Source of the DNA: Caulobacter endophyticus
GTDB lineage: Bacteria; Pseudomonadota; Alphaproteobacteria; Caulobacterales; Caulobacteraceae
Length of the DNA: 64,000 nt
Direction: 5' to 3'
Assembly: GCF_029543245.1 (NCBI RefSeq)
Contig: NZ_JARQWV010000001.1
Span: forward strand, 1 to 64,000
Position 1 is the stretch's first letter. Each line of letters opens with the position of its first letter. Of the stretch, positions 32,949 to 42,373 are shown piece after piece. The translations under genes and the position numbers were made by a program. The notes beneath the pieces are model-generated. The model saw only the letters and a program-made list of their open reading frames with translations, was not told the DNA's origin and made no database searches.

Positions 32949-34337
32949 TTACTCTTCTTCCTCGCCGCGGCCGCCGGCCACGCCCAGGGACTTCAGCTTG
33001 CGGTGCAGGGCCGAGCGCTCCATGCCGATGAAGTTGGCCGTGCGCGAGATGTTGCCGCCGAACCGCAGGATCTGGGCGTTCAGGTACTCGCGCTCGAACA
33101 GCTCGCGGGCCTCGCGCAGAGGCAGGGCGATGATCCGCTCGGCGCCGATCGCGCCCGAACCGCCGCTGGCCGGCTGTTCGGAGGCGTTCAGCATCTCGGC
33201 GGTGATCAGGTCGCCAGGCTCGCCGGCGGCCAGGATCAGCATCCGCTCGACGTTGTTGCGCAGCTGGCGGACGTTGCCCGGCCAGGCCTGGACCTGAAGC
33301 GTCGCCAGGGCGTCCTCGCCCAGGCGGCGGCGCTGCATGCCGGTGGCCTCGCAGATCCGCTCGATGAAGTAGCTGATCAGCTCGGGGATGTCCTCGCGCC
33401 GCTCGGCCAGGCCTGGCACGCGCACCGGCACGACGTTGAGGCGGTGGAACAGGTCCTCGCGGAAGCGTCCGGCGGCGATCTCCTCGCGCAGGTCGCGCGA
33501 GGTGGACGAGATCACCCGCACGTCGACCTGCACGTCGCTGTCGCCGCCCACGCGGCGGAAGCGCTGCTCGACCAGCACCCGCAGGATGCGGCTCTGGGTC
33601 TCGCGCGGCATGTCGGCCACTTCGTCGAGATAGAGCGTGCCGCCGTGGGCGCGCTCGAACACGCCGATTTTGCGCGGACGACCGCCCTCGCCTTCCTCGC
33701 CGAACAGTTCGACGTCCAGACGCTCGGGCGCCATGCCGGCCGAACTGACGGCCACGAACTCGGCGCGAGTGCGGGCGCTGGCGCTATGGATCAGGCGCGC
33801 GACCAGCTCCTTGCCAGAGCCGGGCGGGCCGGCGACCAGCACGCGGCTGTTGGCCGGCGCGACCTTGGCGATCATCTGGCGCAGGGCCTGGGCGGCCTGC
33901 GACTTGCCCATCAGGCCGTCGGAGGCGAAGCTCTGGGCCCGCAGGCGGCGGTTCTCGCGCTTGAGGTTGGCGGCCTCTAGGGCCCGCTCGACCACCAGCA
34001 GCAGCCGGTCGGACTTGAACGGCTTCTCCAGGAACTCGTAGGCGCCGCGCTTGATGGCGCTGACGGCCGTCTCGATGTTGCCGTGGCCCGAGATCATGAT
34101 CACCGGCAGGTCGGCGTCGAGCGTCTTGACCATGTCGAGCAGCTCCAGCCCGTCCATGCCACCGCCCTGCATCCAGATGTCGAGGACCAGCAGGGCCGGC
34201 TTGCGGGCGCGCAGGGCCGCCAGGGCCTGGTCTGCGTCGGCCGCCGTACGCACGGCGTAGCCTTCGTCCTCCAGGATGCCGGCCACCAGATCGCGGATGT
34301 CGACCTCGTCGTCGACCACCAGCACGTCGGCGCTCAT
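32949..34337 (-). CDS. ntrX: Nitrogen-related response regulator NtrX
   Basis: This 462-residue regulator has a receiver domain with phospho-acceptor D53 (LVLDIWM), a AAA+ domain with Walker A in VAGPPGSGKELVAR near 168 and Walker B in LYLDEVADMP, and a C-terminal Fis-type helix-turn-helix (RTANFIGMERSALHRKLKSLG). The GAFTGA loop that engages sigma-54 is absent: ELFGEEGEGG is followed directly by RPRKIGVFERAHGGTLYL. This is usual in alphaproteobacterial NtrX, which therefore probably works with sigma-70-type polymerase. The ATG overlaps the ntrY stop (ATGA). Confidence 0.95.
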   Translation of the reverse strand: MSADVLVVDDEVDIRDLVAGILEDEGYAVRTAADADQALAALRARKPALLVLDIWMQGGGMDGLELLDMVKTLDADLPVIMISGHGNIETAVSAIKRGAYEFLEKPFKSDRLLLVVERALEAANLKRENRRLRAQSFASDGLMGKSQAAQALRQMIAKVAPANSRVLVAGPPGSGKELVARLIHSASARTRAEFVAVSSAGMAPERLDVELFGEEGEGGRPRKIGVFERAHGGTLYLDEVADMPRETQSRILRVLVEQRFRRVGGDSDVQVDVRVISSTSRDLREEIAAGRFREDLFHRLNVVPVRVPGLAERREDIPELISYFIERICEATGMQRRRLGEDALATLQVQAWPGNVRQLRNNVERMLILAAGEPGDLITAEMLNASEQPASGGSGAIGAERIIALPLREARELFEREYLNAQILRFGGNISRTANFIGMERSALHRKLKSLGVAGGRGEEEE

Positions 34338-36577
34338 GTCATCTCCTCTACGCCGTGGGTCGTCGGCGCCGCGGCGAGCCGCGCCGACACCGGGAACTTC
34401 AGGACGACGCGCGCGCCGGGATGGCCGTGCGCGTCGGTGAGGACCAGCTCGCCGCCGTGGTCCTCCATGATCCGCTTGACGATGGCCAGGCCCAAGCCCG
34501 TGCCCTTCTCGCGGGTGGTCACATAGGGTTCGGCCAGCCGGTCGCGATCCTTCGCGGGCAGGCCGACGCCGTTGTCCTCGACGACGATGCAAAGCGACTC
34601 GTCGTCGGCGACCAGGGTCGCGTCGATGTGGCCGCGCGGCTCGGGCGTCACGTGCCGCCGCGCACCGACCGCCTCTCCGGCGTTCTTCAGGATGTTGGTC
34701 AGGGCCTGTCCGATCATCCGCGCGTCGCAGTTGACCCAGACCGCGCCGCCGGGCTCGTCGCTGACGACGTCGGTGTCGGCGTCCACGACGCGCTGGGCGA
34801 AGACACCAGCGCGCAGAAGCTCGGCCAGGTCAGCCGGCGCGAAGCGCGGCGCGGGCATGCGCGCGAAGGCCGAGAATTCGTCGACCATCCGGCCGATGTC
34901 GCCGACCTGGCGGATGATGGTGTCAGTGCAGCGGTCGAAGGTCTCGAGATCGCCGGTGATGTCCTTGCGGTACTTGCGCCGGATGCGCTCGGCCGACAGC
35001 TGGATCGGGGTCAGCGGGTTCTTGATCTCGTGAGCGATGCGGCGGGCGACGTCCTTCCAGGCGGCGTTGCGCTGGGCGGCCATCAGGCGGGTGACGTCGT
35101 CGAAGGTCAGCACCTGGCCCTCGGCGGCGTGGCCGGCGGCGCGGACGCGCAGCCGCAAGGTCTCGCCGCCGCGCACCACGTCGATTTCGACCTCGGCGTT
35201 CGGACGGCCCTGGCCGATCTCTTCCAGGACCTGGGTGAATTCCGGCACGGCTTCGACGAGATCCTGCCCCTCGGCCGCCTCGTTCAGCGCCAGCAATTCG
35301 CCGGCCCGGCGGTTGAGCGCCGAGATACGGCCGTCGCCGTCGAGGCTGATGACCCCGGCGCTGACGCCCGAGAGCACGGTCTCGATGAACTGGCGGCGCA
35401 GCTCGGCTTCGAGGCTGGCGTCCTTCAGGGCCGCCTGCTGAGTCTGAAGATCCGCCGTCATCATGTTGAAAGCATTGGACAAGGCGCGGATTTCCTCGGG
35501 GCCCGCCTCGGCGTCGACCCGGGCGTCGAGGTCGCCGGCCGACACGCGCCCCGCCGCCTGGACGAGGCCGGACACCGGCGCGGCGATCGAGTTGGCTGCG
35601 GCGATGCCCACCCAGACGGCGGCGACCAGCACCAGGAGCGCGGTCTCGACATAGCTGAGGCCGAAGATCGCCTGGATGCGGGCCCGGTTCACGGCGGCGT
35701 CGCGATAGGAGATCAGCGACTCTTCCGACTCGATCAGGTGGGCGAGGATGCCCTTGTCGATCGGCCGGGCGATGTAGAGGTAGCCGTCGGGAAAGCCCTT
35801 GAGCTTGTAGAGCGCCCGGAACAGGTCTTCCGACACGAAGCGCTGCGAGGTGATCTCGCCGGTGTCGGTCCAGCGGAAGCTGGAAGGCGGCGGGGCCAGG
35901 AACGGCGGCGCGCCGTCGAGTTCGGCGCGCGCCAGGATCCGGCCGTCGCGATCAAGCACGTAGGCGGAGGAAAAACCGTTCTCCTCGGCCAGATTGCGCA
36001 GGAAGTGCCCGAAGACGACCGGCGTCTCAGCCATGGCGGGCGCGGCGGTGTTCAGGTCCGCGGCCATCGGGCCCATGTGCTGGCTGATATAGCTGGTCTG
36101 CTCAGCGACGTAGGACCGCGCCACGGTGGCCGAGTTCTCGACCACGGTCGTCACCCGCTTGCTGAACCAGCCGTCGACGCCGCGGTTGACCAGCACGCCG
36201 AAGAACAGGGCCACGATCACCGCCGGGGCCACGGCCGCCACGGAGAACAGGCCCACGAAGCGCAGGTGCAGGCGAGCGCCGGCGTCGCTGGAGCGGGCGT
36301 CGATCAGGTCGAGCAACCGCCAGCCGACAATCGCGGCGACGCAGAGAATCAGGGCGAGGTTGAAGCCGAGCACCACGAGGATGGCGGTGCTGGCCGGACC
36401 GATGGGCCCCGTCGAGGGCGGAGACGAGGCAAGGCCAACGCCCGTCGCGGTCAGGATCGCGGCCAGAACATAGCCGCCGCCCAGGACGTAGCGTGATCTC
36501 AAGAGTTCGCGCCACCACGACCGGCTGAAGCGGCGCGGGCGGTCTTCCGATTCCGAGACTGACGGGACCGAACTCAT
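34334..36577 (-). CDS. ntrY: Sensor histidine kinase NtrY
   Basis: This 747-residue membrane kinase has N-terminal transmembrane segments (from about residue 30), a periplasmic loop, a further transmembrane segment near 310-330, a HAMP domain, a PAS domain near 385-480, a HisKA domain with His about 515 in [15 protein letters not shown], and a catalytic ATPase domain with GEAVGARRH, DNGVGLP and GTGLGLAIV. It is the cognate kinase of NtrX in alphaproteobacterial nitrogen and redox control. It starts 82 bases after ntrC. There is no clear Shine-Dalgarno sequence, and a perfect inverted repeat ends 6 bases before the ATG. Confidence 0.94.
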   Translation of the reverse strand: MSSVPSVSESEDRPRRFSRSWWRELLRSRYVLGGGYVLAAILTATGVGLASSPPSTGPIGPASTAILVVLGFNLALILCVAAIVGWRLLDLIDARSSDAGARLHLRFVGLFSVAAVAPAVIVALFFGVLVNRGVDGWFSKRVTTVVENSATVARSYVAEQTSYISQHMGPMAADLNTAAPAMAETPVVFGHFLRNLAEENGFSSAYVLDRDGRILARAELDGAPPFLAPPPSSFRWTDTGEITSQRFVSEDLFRALYKLKGFPDGYLYIARPIDKGILAHLIESEESLISYRDAAVNRARIQAIFGLSYVETALLVLVAAVWVGIAAANSIAAPVSGLVQAAGRVSAGDLDARVDAEAGPEEIRALSNAFNMMTADLQTQQAALKDASLEAELRRQFIETVLSGVSAGVISLDGDGRISALNRRAGELLALNEAAEGQDLVEAVPEFTQVLEEIGQGRPNAEVEIDVVRGGETLRLRVRAAGHAAEGQVLTFDDVTRLMAAQRNAAWKDVARRIAHEIKNPLTPIQLSAERIRRKYRKDITGDLETFDRCTDTIIRQVGDIGRMVDEFSAFARMPAPRFAPADLAELLRAGVFAQRVVDADTDVVSDEPGGAVWVNCDARMIGQALTNILKNAGEAVGARRHVTPEPRGHIDATLVADDESLCIVVEDNGVGLPAKDRDRLAEPYVTTREKGTGLGLAIVKRIMEDHGGELVLTDAHGHPGARVVLKFPVSARLAAAPTTHGVEEMT

Positions 36578-36583
36578 CGGCGC

Positions 36584-36612
36584 GAGTTTAGGGCGGGGTG
36601 TGCCCTAAACTC
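36584..36612. promoter_or_regulatory. Perfect 11-bp inverted repeat in the ntrC-ntrY gap
   Basis: GAGTTTAGGGC (36584-36594) and GCCCTAAACTC (36602-36612) flank a 7-base loop. The stem ends 6 bases before the ntrY ATG. No U tract follows, so an operator or a translation-controlling hairpin fits better than a terminator. Confidence 0.65.
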
Positions 36613-36659
36613 AACACCGATGTGCTGAAAAAGCGTCAGCAATGGACCCGGCTGATCGA

Positions 36660-38081
36660 CTAGCGACGGCCGCGGCTCATCTCCACGCCCAGGTCCTGGA
36701 TCTTCTTGCGCAGGGTGTTGCGGTTCAGGCCGAGGATCTCGGCGGCCCTGACCTGGTTGCCGCGCGTGGCCGACAGGGTCAGCTGGATCAGCGGGCGCTC
36801 GACTTCCTGCAGCACGCGGTCATAGAGGCCGGCCGCCGGCACGCCGTCCGGCTGTTCGGCGAAGTGCGAGGACAGGTGGCGCTCGACCAGGGCGGCTAGG
36901 GTCACGGGCCCCTCGTCGGCGCGCGGCGCGGGCGCATGGTCCTGCAGCTCGCGATCGACGATGCGGGCGGTGATCAGCTCCTCGGCATAGAGGGCGCACA
37001 TCCGCCGGATCAGGTTTTCCAGTTCGCGCACGTTGCCCGGCCAGGAGTGGCTCTTCATGCGATCGAGCGCGCTCTGGTCGATGGTCTTGGCCGGCAGGCC
37101 TTCGCGGTTGGCGCGCAGCAGGAAGGTGCGGGCCAGATCCGGAATATCCTCGGCGCGGTCGCGCAGCGGCGGCAGGCGCACGGGCGCGACGTTGAGGCGG
37201 AAGAACAGGTCCTCGCGGAACAGGCCTTGCTGGATCAGGCCGCGCAGGTCGCGGTTGGTGGCGGCGATGATCCGCACGTTCGGGCGGCGGCCGGTCTTGG
37301 GGTTGATGACCGGTTCGGTGCCGTCGATCACCCGCAGCAGGCGGGTCTGGGCGTCGAGCGGCATGTCGCCGATCTCGTCCAGGAACAGGGTTCCGCCGTC
37401 GGCCTCGACGAGGCGGCCGTTGTCGCCCTCCCCGCGCCCGAACAGCTCGGCCTCGACCCGCTCGCGCGGCACGGCGGCCAGGTTGATGACCACGAACTTG
37501 CCGTCGCGACGGCGACCCAGGTCGTGCAGGGCCCGTGCGACCAGTTCCTTGCCCGTGCCGCTCTCGCCCAGGATCAGGACGGTGAGATCCGCGCCGACCA
37601 GGCGGGCGATGGTGCGGTAGACCTCCTGCATCGGCGCCGAGCGACCGATCAGCGGCAGGCGCTCGTCCCGCATGGCGCGCGCCTGGGCCTTGGAGGCCTC
37701 GGCGTCGGCCGGACGCGACAGGGCGCGGCGGGCCGCGGCGGTGACGTCGTCCAGATCGAAGGGCTTGGAGACGTATTCGAAGGCCCCGGCGTCGGCGGCG
37801 TTGACCGCCGTCAGCAGGGTGTTCTGCGCGCTCATCACGATGATCGGCAGCTTGGGGCGCTCCTTTCGGATGCGCGGCAGCACGTCGAACACGTTCTCGT
37901 CGGGCATCATCACGTCGGTGACGACCAGATCGCCCTCCCCGTCGCTGACCCACTTCAGCAGCGTCGTGGCGTTACCCGTAGCCCTGACCTGATAGCCGAG
38001 ACGGGTGAAGGCCTGGCTGAGCACCAGACGCACCGAGGAGTCGTCGTCAGCGATCAGAATCTTCTTGTTTGCGGCGTTCAT
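36660..38081 (-). CDS. ntrC: Nitrogen regulator NtrC
   Basis: This 473-residue regulator has a receiver domain with D56 ([10 protein letters not shown]), a AAA+ ATPase with Walker A in [15 protein letters not shown] near 166, Walker B in [10 protein letters not shown], and a Fis-type DNA-binding C terminus ([21 protein letters not shown]). The GAFTGA loop is missing: AELFGRGEG is followed by [17 protein letters not shown], about ten residues shorter than enteric NtrC. It may not activate sigma-54 promoters in the usual way. From memory the same loss has been described for Caulobacter crescentus NtrC. It starts 4 bases after the ntrB stop. Confidence 0.95.
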   Translation of the reverse strand: MNAANKKILIADDDSSVRLVLSQAFTRLGYQVRATGNATTLLKWVSDGEGDLVVTDVMMPDENVFDVLPRIRKERPKLPIIVMSAQNTLLTAVNAADAGAFEYVSKPFDLDDVTAAARRALSRPADAEASKAQARAMRDERLPLIGRSAPMQEVYRTIARLVGADLTVLILGESGTGKELVARALHDLGRRRDGKFVVINLAAVPRERVEAELFGRGEGDNGRLVEADGGTLFLDEIGDMPLDAQTRLLRVIDGTEPVINPKTGRRPNVRIIAATNRDLRGLIQQGLFREDLFFRLNVAPVRLPPLRDRAEDIPDLARTFLLRANREGLPAKTIDQSALDRMKSHSWPGNVRELENLIRRMCALYAEELITARIVDRELQDHAPAPRADEGPVTLAALVERHLSSHFAEQPDGVPAAGLYDRVLQEVERPLIQLTLSATRGNQVRAAEILGLNRNTLRKKIQDLGVEMSRGRR

Positions 38082-38085
38082 GTAC

Positions 38086-39201
38086 TCACGCGTCTCCCAA
38101 GGAAGGCTCAGGCGCCACAGGCAGCAACACGCGGAACACGGTGCGGCCGGGCTCGGATTCGAAATCGATCAGGCCCCCGTGGGCCGTCACGAGCTTGGTG
38201 ACCAGCGCCAGGCCAAGGCCGGTGCCGTTGGCCTTGGTGGTCACGAAGGGCTGGAACAGGTGCTCGCGCAGGCTCTGCGGAACGCCGGGACCGTTGTCCT
38301 GCACCCGGATCTCGATCGGGGCGCTGGAAGCCGACTTGCCGTCGGCGCCGCGCACACGGACGCCCGGGCGCCAGGCCGTATGGATGGTCAGCTCGCCTTG
38401 GCCGTCGCCGCGCATGTGGGCGGCCTCGGAGGCGTTCTTCACCAGGTTCAGGAAGATCTGGATCAGTTGGTCCTCATCGCCCCAGACCGGCGGCAGCGAG
38501 GGGTCGTAGTGGTCGCGCAGGCGCAGGCCGTCGGCGACGCCATTGGCGACCAGGGCCCGCACGCGGTCCAGAACCTGGTGGATGTTGACCGCCTCGCGCG
38601 GGGTCGGGGCCTGGTCGGAGAAGGCTTCCATGCGATCGACGAGACGGCGGATGCGGTCGGTTTCATCGACGATCAGCTGAGCCAGCGGCTGGTCGGCGGC
38701 GCTGGCGCCGGTCTTCAGCAACTGGGCCGCGCCGCGAATGCCGGCCAGCGGGTTCTTGATCTCGTGGGCCAGCATGCGGCCAAGGCCGACGACCGAGCGC
38801 AGTCCGGCCTGGTCGGCGGCGCGCTCGACGCCCAGGGCGCCCTTGACGTGCAGGGTCAGCAGCACCGAGCCGTCGCCCAGGGGCACGGCGGCGCCGTCGG
38901 CCTCAAACGGCGGCTGACCGAACAGATTGACCTCGACCCCATGCTCGCGGACGAGCGCGCCCTCGAACACCGCGCGGTCCATCAGCGAGACCAGCACCGA
39001 ACCCGGCGGCAGGGCGGCGCGGAAGCGGCCGCGGGCCAGCAGCGACAGACCGTGGCCGAACAGAGCCTCGGCGGCTTCGTTCACCGCCACCAGGCCGCCC
39101 TCGCGGTCGACCACCAGGGCCGGCTCGGGGCTGAGCTCGAAGGCGGCGGCCTTCAGGGCGTCCAGCGCAGGGCCGGACAGGACGCGGGCGCGGTCGGTCA
39201 T
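38086..39201 (-). CDS. ntrB: Nitrogen-sensing histidine kinase NtrB
   Basis: This 371-residue soluble kinase has an N-terminal PAS domain ([25 protein letters not shown]), a HisKA domain with H146 in [22 protein letters not shown], and a HATPase domain with [16 protein letters not shown] and GTGLGLALV. It phosphorylates or dephosphorylates NtrC according to PII signals. The ATG at 39201 overlaps the dusB stop codon (ATGA), as in many Alphaproteobacteria where nifR3/dusB precedes ntrBC. Confidence 0.95.
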   Translation of the reverse strand: MTDRARVLSGPALDALKAAAFELSPEPALVVDREGGLVAVNEAAEALFGHGLSLLARGRFRAALPPGSVLVSLMDRAVFEGALVREHGVEVNLFGQPPFEADGAAVPLGDGSVLLTLHVKGALGVERAADQAGLRSVVGLGRMLAHEIKNPLAGIRGAAQLLKTGASAADQPLAQLIVDETDRIRRLVDRMEAFSDQAPTPREAVNIHQVLDRVRALVANGVADGLRLRDHYDPSLPPVWGDEDQLIQIFLNLVKNASEAAHMRGDGQGELTIHTAWRPGVRVRGADGKSASSAPIEIRVQDNGPGVPQSLREHLFQPFVTTKANGTGLGLALVTKLVTAHGGLIDFESEPGRTVFRVLLPVAPEPSLGDA

Positions 39202-40205
39202 GCGGCGATCCTCCCGCCGGCCAGCCAAAGGTCGGCCAGGGCGATCTCGAGAGCGGCGGGGTCTTCGATGCGGCAAAGGCTGGCGCGCGCGGCGCGGCGG
39301 TCCTCGGCGCTTTCCGGCCAGGGCGCGGCCTCGATGTACGAGGCCAGGTGCTTGCGGAACATCTTCAGCCCCAGGCGCTCGCCATAGAAGGCCAGGCTGC
39401 GGCGGAAATGGGTGAGCGCGATAGCCAGGCGTTCCTCGGCCTGCGGCTCGAGGAAATCGCGGCCGTCCAGCGCGGCCTCGATGGCCTGGGCGATCCACGG
39501 GCGGCCGTAGACGCCGCGACCGATCATGACGCCGTCGGCGCCGGACTGCTCCAGCGCCCTGCGAGCGCTGTCTGCGTCGACGATGTCGCCATTGACCAGC
39601 ACCGGCACCGAGACGGCCTGCTTGACCGGCGCGACGGCGGCCCAGTCGGCCTCGCCCTTGTAGAACTGACAGCGGGTGCGGCCGTGTACGGTGATGGCGC
39701 GGGCCCCGACGGCCTCGGCCCGGGCGGCGATCTCGGGCGCGTTGCGGCTGGCGTCGTCCCAGCCCAGGCGCATCTTGACGGTTACCGGCACGTCGACGGC
39801 CTCGACGGCGGCAGCCACCAGGGCCTCGGCCAGGTCGGGCTCGCGCATCAGGGCCGAGCCCGAGGCGGCGCCGGCGGTGACTTCCTTGGCCGGGCAGCCG
39901 AAGTTGAGATCGATGATCTCGGCCCCGGCTTCAGCCGCCAGGCGGGCGCCGTGCGCCATGAACTCCGGATCGCGGCCGACGAGCTGTACGACCATAAGCG
40001 GCAGGCCTTCTCCGACGGCCGCGCGGCGGACGACGTCGGGCCGGCCCTTCGCGAATTCCGCGCAGGCGACCATTTCGGTGGCCACGTATGAAGCGCCGAG
40101 GCGCGTGGCCGTTTCTCTGAACGGGAGGTCGGATACGCCGGTCATAGGCGCAATCCATACCCGCCCGGGCACCGTGACGGCGCCGACTGCGAGCTGCTTG
40201 CTCAT
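39198..40205 (-). CDS. dusB: tRNA-dihydrouridine synthase DusB (NifR3)
   Basis: This 335-residue flavoenzyme is a TIM barrel with the Dus catalytic Cys at C104 ([11 protein letters not shown]), the substrate-contacting [13 protein letters not shown], and the FMN phosphate-binding NGDIVD and [13 protein letters not shown]. It reduces uridine in the tRNA D-loop. It heads the dusB-ntrB-ntrC-ntrY-ntrX run, with its stop overlapping the ntrB start. The upstream region has a small dyad GCACA-T-TGTGC (40237-40247). Confidence 0.95.
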   Translation of the reverse strand: MSKQLAVGAVTVPGRVWIAPMTGVSDLPFRETATRLGASYVATEMVACAEFAKGRPDVVRRAAVGEGLPLMVVQLVGRDPEFMAHGARLAAEAGAEIIDLNFGCPAKEVTAGAASGSALMREPDLAEALVAAAVEAVDVPVTVKMRLGWDDASRNAPEIAARAEAVGARAITVHGRTRCQFYKGEADWAAVAPVKQAVSVPVLVNGDIVDADSARRALEQSGADGVMIGRGVYGRPWIAQAIEAALDGRDFLEPQAEERLAIALTHFRRSLAFYGERLGLKMFRKHLASYIEAAPWPESAEDRRAARASLCRIEDPAALEIALADLWLAGGRIAA

Positions 40206-40236
40206 TTTATGATCATCCCCACCGCTGTGTTTTTAG

Positions 40237-40247
40237 GCACATTGTGC
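40237..40247. promoter_or_regulatory. Small palindrome upstream of dusB-ntr operon
   Basis: GCACATTGTGC is a perfect 5-1-5 dyad, 32 bases before dusB and 59 before the divergent ispDF. It recalls the GCAC...GTGC halves of NtrC sites, but the spacing (3 rather than 7 bases between GCAC and GTGC) is not the enteric one. Confidence 0.35.
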
Positions 40248-40305
40248 AGCGCAGTAAAGCCCTCCGTTCACTGGACATGCGCGACGACAACGTTAGACAC
40301 GGGCC

Positions 40306-41454
40306 ATGACCTTCTCAGCCATCGTCGTCGCCGCAGGCAGCGGTACCAGGGCCGGATCCGGCCAGGCCAAGCAGTGGCGGGATCTGGCTGGAAAACCGGT
40401 CCTGCGCTGGTCGGTCGAGGCCCTTCTGGCGTCCGGCGCCGCTGATCTCGCAATCGTGACCGACCCGAGCATGCAGGACATGCTGGGCGAAACCTTGGCC
40501 GGCCTGGAAGGCTGGCGGTTCGCGCCCGGCGGCGCCACCCGCGCCCTGTCGGTGCAGTCGGGCCTGGCCGCCCTCGCCCACCGTCCCGCGGACGAGCCCG
40601 TGCTGGTCCACGACGCGGCCCGCCCCTTCCTGACCAAGACCGTGGTCGACGGCGTGCTGGCCGCGCTGGACGACGCGGACGGCGTCGTCCCGGCCCTGCC
40701 GGTGGCCGACACCCTCAAGCGCGCCGGCGACTCGGGTGCGACCACGACCTCACGCGACGGCCTCTGGCGGGCCCAGACCCCACAGGCCTTCCGCCGCGAC
40801 CGCCTGCTGGCCGCCTACGCCGCCTGGACCGGTCAGGCCGAACCGACCGACGACGCCCAGGTGGTCGAGGCCGACGGCGGCAAGGTCGCCATCGCGCCCG
40901 GCGATCCGCTGCTGACCAAACTGACCTATCCGGAGGACTTCGCCATGGCCGAACGGCTGGCGGGCGCGGCCCGCATCACCCGCATCGGCCAGGGTTTCGA
41001 CGCCCACCGCTGGGGCCCCGGCGAGTCGGTCTGGCTGTGCGGCGTCGAGATCGCCCACGACGAGACCCTGATCGGCCACTCGGACGCCGACGCCGGGCTG
41101 CACGCCCTGACCGACGCCGTGCTGGGCGCCATCGGCGACGGCGACATCGGCGACCATTTCCCGCCGACCGATCCGCAATGGAAGGGCGCGGCCTCGGACA
41201 AGTTCCTGATCCACGCCGTCGACCTGGTGCGCCGGCGCGGCGGCCGCCTGATCAACGTGGACGTGACGCTGATCTGCGAGCGCCCCAAGATCAAGCCGCA
41301 CCGCGAGGCCATGCGCGCCCGCCTGGCCGAGATCCTCGACCTGCCGCTGGACCGCGTCAGCGTGAAGGCGACCACGACCGAGAAGATGGGCTTCACCGGC
41401 CGAGGCGAGGGCCTGGCCGCCCAGGCGGTGGCGACGGTGGAAACGCCGCTCTAG
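40306..41454 (+). CDS. ispDF: Bifunctional IspD/IspF (MEP pathway)
   Basis: This 382-residue fusion combines two non-consecutive enzymes of isoprenoid synthesis. Residues 1 to about 220 form IspD (cytidylyltransferase): VVAAGSGTRAGSGQAKQW binds CTP, and VHDAARPFL is the second signature. From about residue 225, RIGQGFDAHRW, HSDADAGLHALTDA and GDIGDHFPPTD form IspF (cyclodiphosphate synthase) with its zinc ligands. Such fusions are common in Alphaproteobacteria. It is divergent from dusB, and its stop shares a CTAG tetranucleotide with the convergent small gene. Confidence 0.96.
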   Translation: MTFSAIVVAAGSGTRAGSGQAKQWRDLAGKPVLRWSVEALLASGAADLAIVTDPSMQDMLGETLAGLEGWRFAPGGATRALSVQSGLAALAHRPADEPVLVHDAARPFLTKTVVDGVLAALDDADGVVPALPVADTLKRAGDSGATTTSRDGLWRAQTPQAFRRDRLLAAYAAWTGQAEPTDDAQVVEADGGKVAIAPGDPLLTKLTYPEDFAMAERLAGAARITRIGQGFDAHRWGPGESVWLCGVEIAHDETLIGHSDADAGLHALTDAVLGAIGDGDIGDHFPPTDPQWKGAASDKFLIHAVDLVRRRGGRLINVDVTLICERPKIKPHREAMRARLAEILDLPLDRVSVKATTTEKMGFTGRGEGLAAQAVATVETPL

Positions 41455-41810
41455 ACGCCCTTCACTGGCGCACAGCGGATCGAGCGACCGTCCGAGGAGA
41501 TGCGCAGCTTGACCAGCGGCGGCGCGCTGTAGGTCTTGCGCTCGCCGCCGGTCGTCACCCGGAAGCTGCCAGGGTCCGTCAGCAGGCACGACATCCGGCC
41601 GCCTTCGCCGCTGCACTGGCTGACGCCGCGCTGGCGCTCAAGCTTGAAACCGTCGGTGGCGTAGCGCGCGCCGAGCGGCGAAAACCGCGCCGGATCGCGG
41701 TCGGCGATTTCGGCGCAGGCCGGCTCATTGACCAGCGCGACCCCGGCATAGACGCCGGCGGCGGCGATGGCGGCGATCGCCAGCATGGCGTGGACGCGAC
41801 TCACAGTCAT
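41451..41810 (-). CDS. Exported or membrane-anchored hypothetical protein
   Basis: This 119-residue protein has an N-terminal hydrophobic segment (HAMLAIAAIAAAGVYAGVAL) that may be a signal or an anchor. The remainder has four cysteines (ACAEI, SQCSGE, MSCLL, IRCAP), suggesting disulfides in the periplasm. I do not recognise a family. The ATG at 41810 was chosen over an upstream in-frame start because the signal begins there. Its stop overlaps the ispDF stop tail to tail. It is divergent from pncC, 68 bases between starts. Confidence 0.65.
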   Translation of the reverse strand: MTVSRVHAMLAIAAIAAAGVYAGVALVNEPACAEIADRDPARFSPLGARYATDGFKLERQRGVSQCSGEGGRMSCLLTDPGSFRVTTGGERKTYSAPPLVKLRISSDGRSIRCAPVKGV

Positions 41811-41878
41811 AATCACCTCGACGGCTGAACGACTCATCTTCGCTTGAAGACCACGACAATCGCAACTGGAAGTAGGCG

Positions 41879-42373
41879 ATGTTTCCCATCGAGATCCAGA
41901 CACTCGCCCGGCTGCTCATCGATGAGGCGCGCGAGAAGAAGCTGCGCCTGGCCACGGTCGAAAGCTGCACCGGCGGACTGGTGGCCGGATCGATCTGCGC
42001 GATCTCAGGAGCCTCGGACGTCTTCGAGCGTGGCTTCGTCACCTACACCAACCGGGCCAAGACCGAGCAGGTAGGCGTGCCGGGCGACCTGATCGCCGAC
42101 AACGGCGCGGTCTCTGAGCCGGTCGCGCGAATGATGGCCGAAGGCGGCCTGGCCGCCAGCAACGCCCATGTGGCCGTGGCGATTACCGGCGTCGCCGGTC
42201 CGGGCGGCGGCACGCCTATGAAGCCCGTCGGCACGGTCCACTTCGCCGTGGCGCGGGCCAATCGCTCGGTCGCCCACCGGCACGAACGGTTCGATGGCCA
42301 GACCCGCGAGGCCGTGCAACTGGCGGCGATCCAGGTAGCCCTGGAAATGCTGCGCGAGGCGGTGGCCGACTGA
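41879..42373 (+). CDS. pncC: Nicotinamide-nucleotide amidohydrolase PncC (CinA C-terminal family)
   Basis: This 164-residue protein is a stand-alone CinA C-terminal domain: ATVESCTGGLVAGSICAISGASDVFERGFVTYTNRAK near residues 20-56 contains the catalytic Ser and Lys region, and AITGVAGPGGGTPMKPVGTVHFAV the second signature. It deamidates NMN to nicotinic acid mononucleotide for NAD recycling. The final TGA overlaps the ATG of the next gene by one base. Confidence 0.92.
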   Translation: MFPIEIQTLARLLIDEAREKKLRLATVESCTGGLVAGSICAISGASDVFERGFVTYTNRAKTEQVGVPGDLIADNGAVSEPVARMMAEGGLAASNAHVAVAITGVAGPGGGTPMKPVGTVHFAVARANRSVAHRHERFDGQTREAVQLAAIQVALEMLREAVAD

